Position numbers and translations under genes: made by a program. Below the pieces are notes generated by a model. That model ran no database searches and had not been told where the DNA came from. It saw nothing but the letters and a program-made list of their open reading frames with translations. A stretch of DNA of 64,000 nt from UBA4416 sp040389965 (GTDB lineage: Bacteria; Bacteroidota; Bacteroidia; B-17B0; Aurantibacillaceae): NCBI GenBank assembly GCA_040389965.1, contig JAZJZF010000041.1, positions 62,001 to 126,000 on the forward strand, written 5' to 3'. Below are positions 63,596 to 64,000 of this stretch, piece after piece (the stretch's first letter is position 1; every line of letters begins with the position of its first letter).

Positions 63596-63726
63596 AACAT
63601 CCTCCGGCCTACGGCCACCTCCTTCAAAGGAGGAATTTGTTAGTCTTTCCTGTTTAAATTTAATTTCCTATTTGAGAATTTCTAATTCCCTCTTTCCAAG
63701 AGGGTGCCCGAAGGGTGGGAGATGTT
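63596..63726. repeat. 131-bp imperfect palindromic element
   Basis: The left part (63596-63637) reads AACATCCTCCGGCCTACGGC and on to AAAGGAGG; the right part (63683-63726) ends in CCCGAAGGGTGGGAGATGTT. The reverse of the right arm is similar in order to the left: AACATC, a C-rich word, a GGCC-type hairpin, then CTCCTTnnAAAGGAGG versus CCCTCTTTCCAAGAGGG. The outer ends are AACATC and GATGTT. It is a MITE- or REP-like element of a type found in many Bacteroidota intergenic regions. No ORF lies within it. Confidence 0.65.
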
Positions 63727-63745
63727 GTTCTGGATTATCCCCAAC

Positions 63746-63772
63746 AAAAAAGGCCTCACGATTGTGAAGCCC
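63746..63772 (-). terminator. terminator of the transaldolase gene
   Basis: Read on the minus strand, GGGCTTCAC pairs with GTGAGGCCT (two G-U pairs) around a 4-base loop, followed by six T, about 24 bases beyond the transaldolase stop codon. Confidence 0.6.
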
Positions 63773-63795
63773 TTCTCCGTTAAATTCAAAGCATC

Positions 63796-64000
63796 TTATT
63801 TCTTAGCATCTGCTAAAAACTGAGCCAAACCTTTATCCGTTAAAGGATGGTTTAACAAAGCAGCAATCGCTGATAATGGCGCGGTAATAACATCAGCACC
63901 CAGTTTAGCACATTGTATAATATGTAAGGGATGGCGCACAGAAGCCGCTAAAATTTGAGTATCATAATTGTAATTATCAAATATGATACGGATGTCAGAG
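63796..64000 (-). CDS. transaldolase / fructose-6-phosphate aldolase, 5' part outside the window
   Basis: The last 68 codons of a gene entering from the right edge. They read RIIFDNYNYDTQILAASVRH, then PLHIIQCAKLGADVITAPLS, and end HPLTDKGLAQFLADAKK. This is the C-terminal part of the small TalC/FSA/MipB transaldolase family (about 215-220 residues), which works in the pentose phosphate pathway. The N-terminal three quarters, with the catalytic lysine, lie beyond base 64000, so FSA versus transaldolase cannot be settled here. Confidence 0.85.
   Translation of the reverse strand, partial: SDIRIIFDNYNYDTQILAASVRHPLHIIQCAKLGADVITAPLSAIAALLNHPLTDKGLAQFLADAKK

Noticed and set aside
1..64000. CRISPR array, prophage, insertion sequence or defence island
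   Set aside because: No regular repeat-spacer pattern, integrase, transposase or defence nuclease was seen; only dispersed palindromes were found.

Overview
This window is AT-rich chromosomal DNA from a member of the phylum Bacteroidota. Four things point there: a type IX secretion / gliding set (porU, porV, a PorP/SprF protein, gldJ, a PorG-like barrel); two secreted proteins with C-terminal sorting domains of the T9SS type; promoters of the TAnnTTTG type; and a thiS-thiC-thiE-thiD-thiE-thiG-thiH-thiF order. Three runs of exactly 10 N (14197, 22144, 24507) show a scaffolded draft assembly, probably metagenomic. No prophage, insertion sequence, CRISPR array or plasmid function was seen. Most genes are housekeeping or cell-envelope genes.

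Layout. 1-6.4 kb: a sodium:solute symporter cut by the left edge, a methyltransferase plus ArnT-like glycosyltransferase pair, a membrane-anchored papain-like protease and a second methyltransferase. 6.4-12 kb: four probable envelope genes, namely an unknown secreted protein, a secreted M48 metalloprotease and two tandem paralogous outer-membrane barrels. 12-15.2 kb: an acyltransferase overlapping an adenylate-forming ligase, then a small helical-repeat protein. 15.2-23 kb: nitronate monooxygenase, PorG-like protein, GT87-like enzyme, enolase, NAD kinase, CBS protein and a disrupted proline dehydrogenase. 23-32.8 kb: the T9SS/gliding block (porV and porU on the minus strand, porP/sprF and gldJ on the plus strand) and murF.

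32.8-42 kb: a T9SS cargo protein, tRNA-Pro and a TPP riboswitch driving eight overlapping thiamine genes. 42-50 kb: recA, an O-antigen-ligase/TPR protein, a second T9SS cargo protein with dockerin-like and cohesin-like parts, a YwqK/MORN protein, mnmA and a 36-residue membrane peptide. 50-58 kb: an M20 peptidase, a redoxin-like protein, an EVE protein, an aminotransferase, heptose-phosphate kinase, menaquinone methyltransferase and the ppk1-ppx pair. 58-64 kb: two carotenoid genes, DUF2461, a HAD phosphatase, a family 2 glycosyltransferase, an ECF sigma factor, rsmG, a palindromic intergenic repeat and the 3' end of a transaldolase gene.

How it fits together. Cargo with C-terminal sorting domains would cross the outer membrane through the T9SS and be processed by PorU with PorV. 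The thi operon makes both halves of thiamin phosphate and is switched by its own end product. No clear new defence or mobile system was found. The most informative anomalies are (1) a scaffold join at 24.5 kb where the true 3' end of porU lies on the other side of the gap, (2) a proline dehydrogenase gene broken by a gap and by an apparent 5-bp repeat loss, (3) an expression platform that appears to hide the thiS start codon, (4) the peptidase plus twin-barrel cassette, and (5) two palindromic intergenic repeats.
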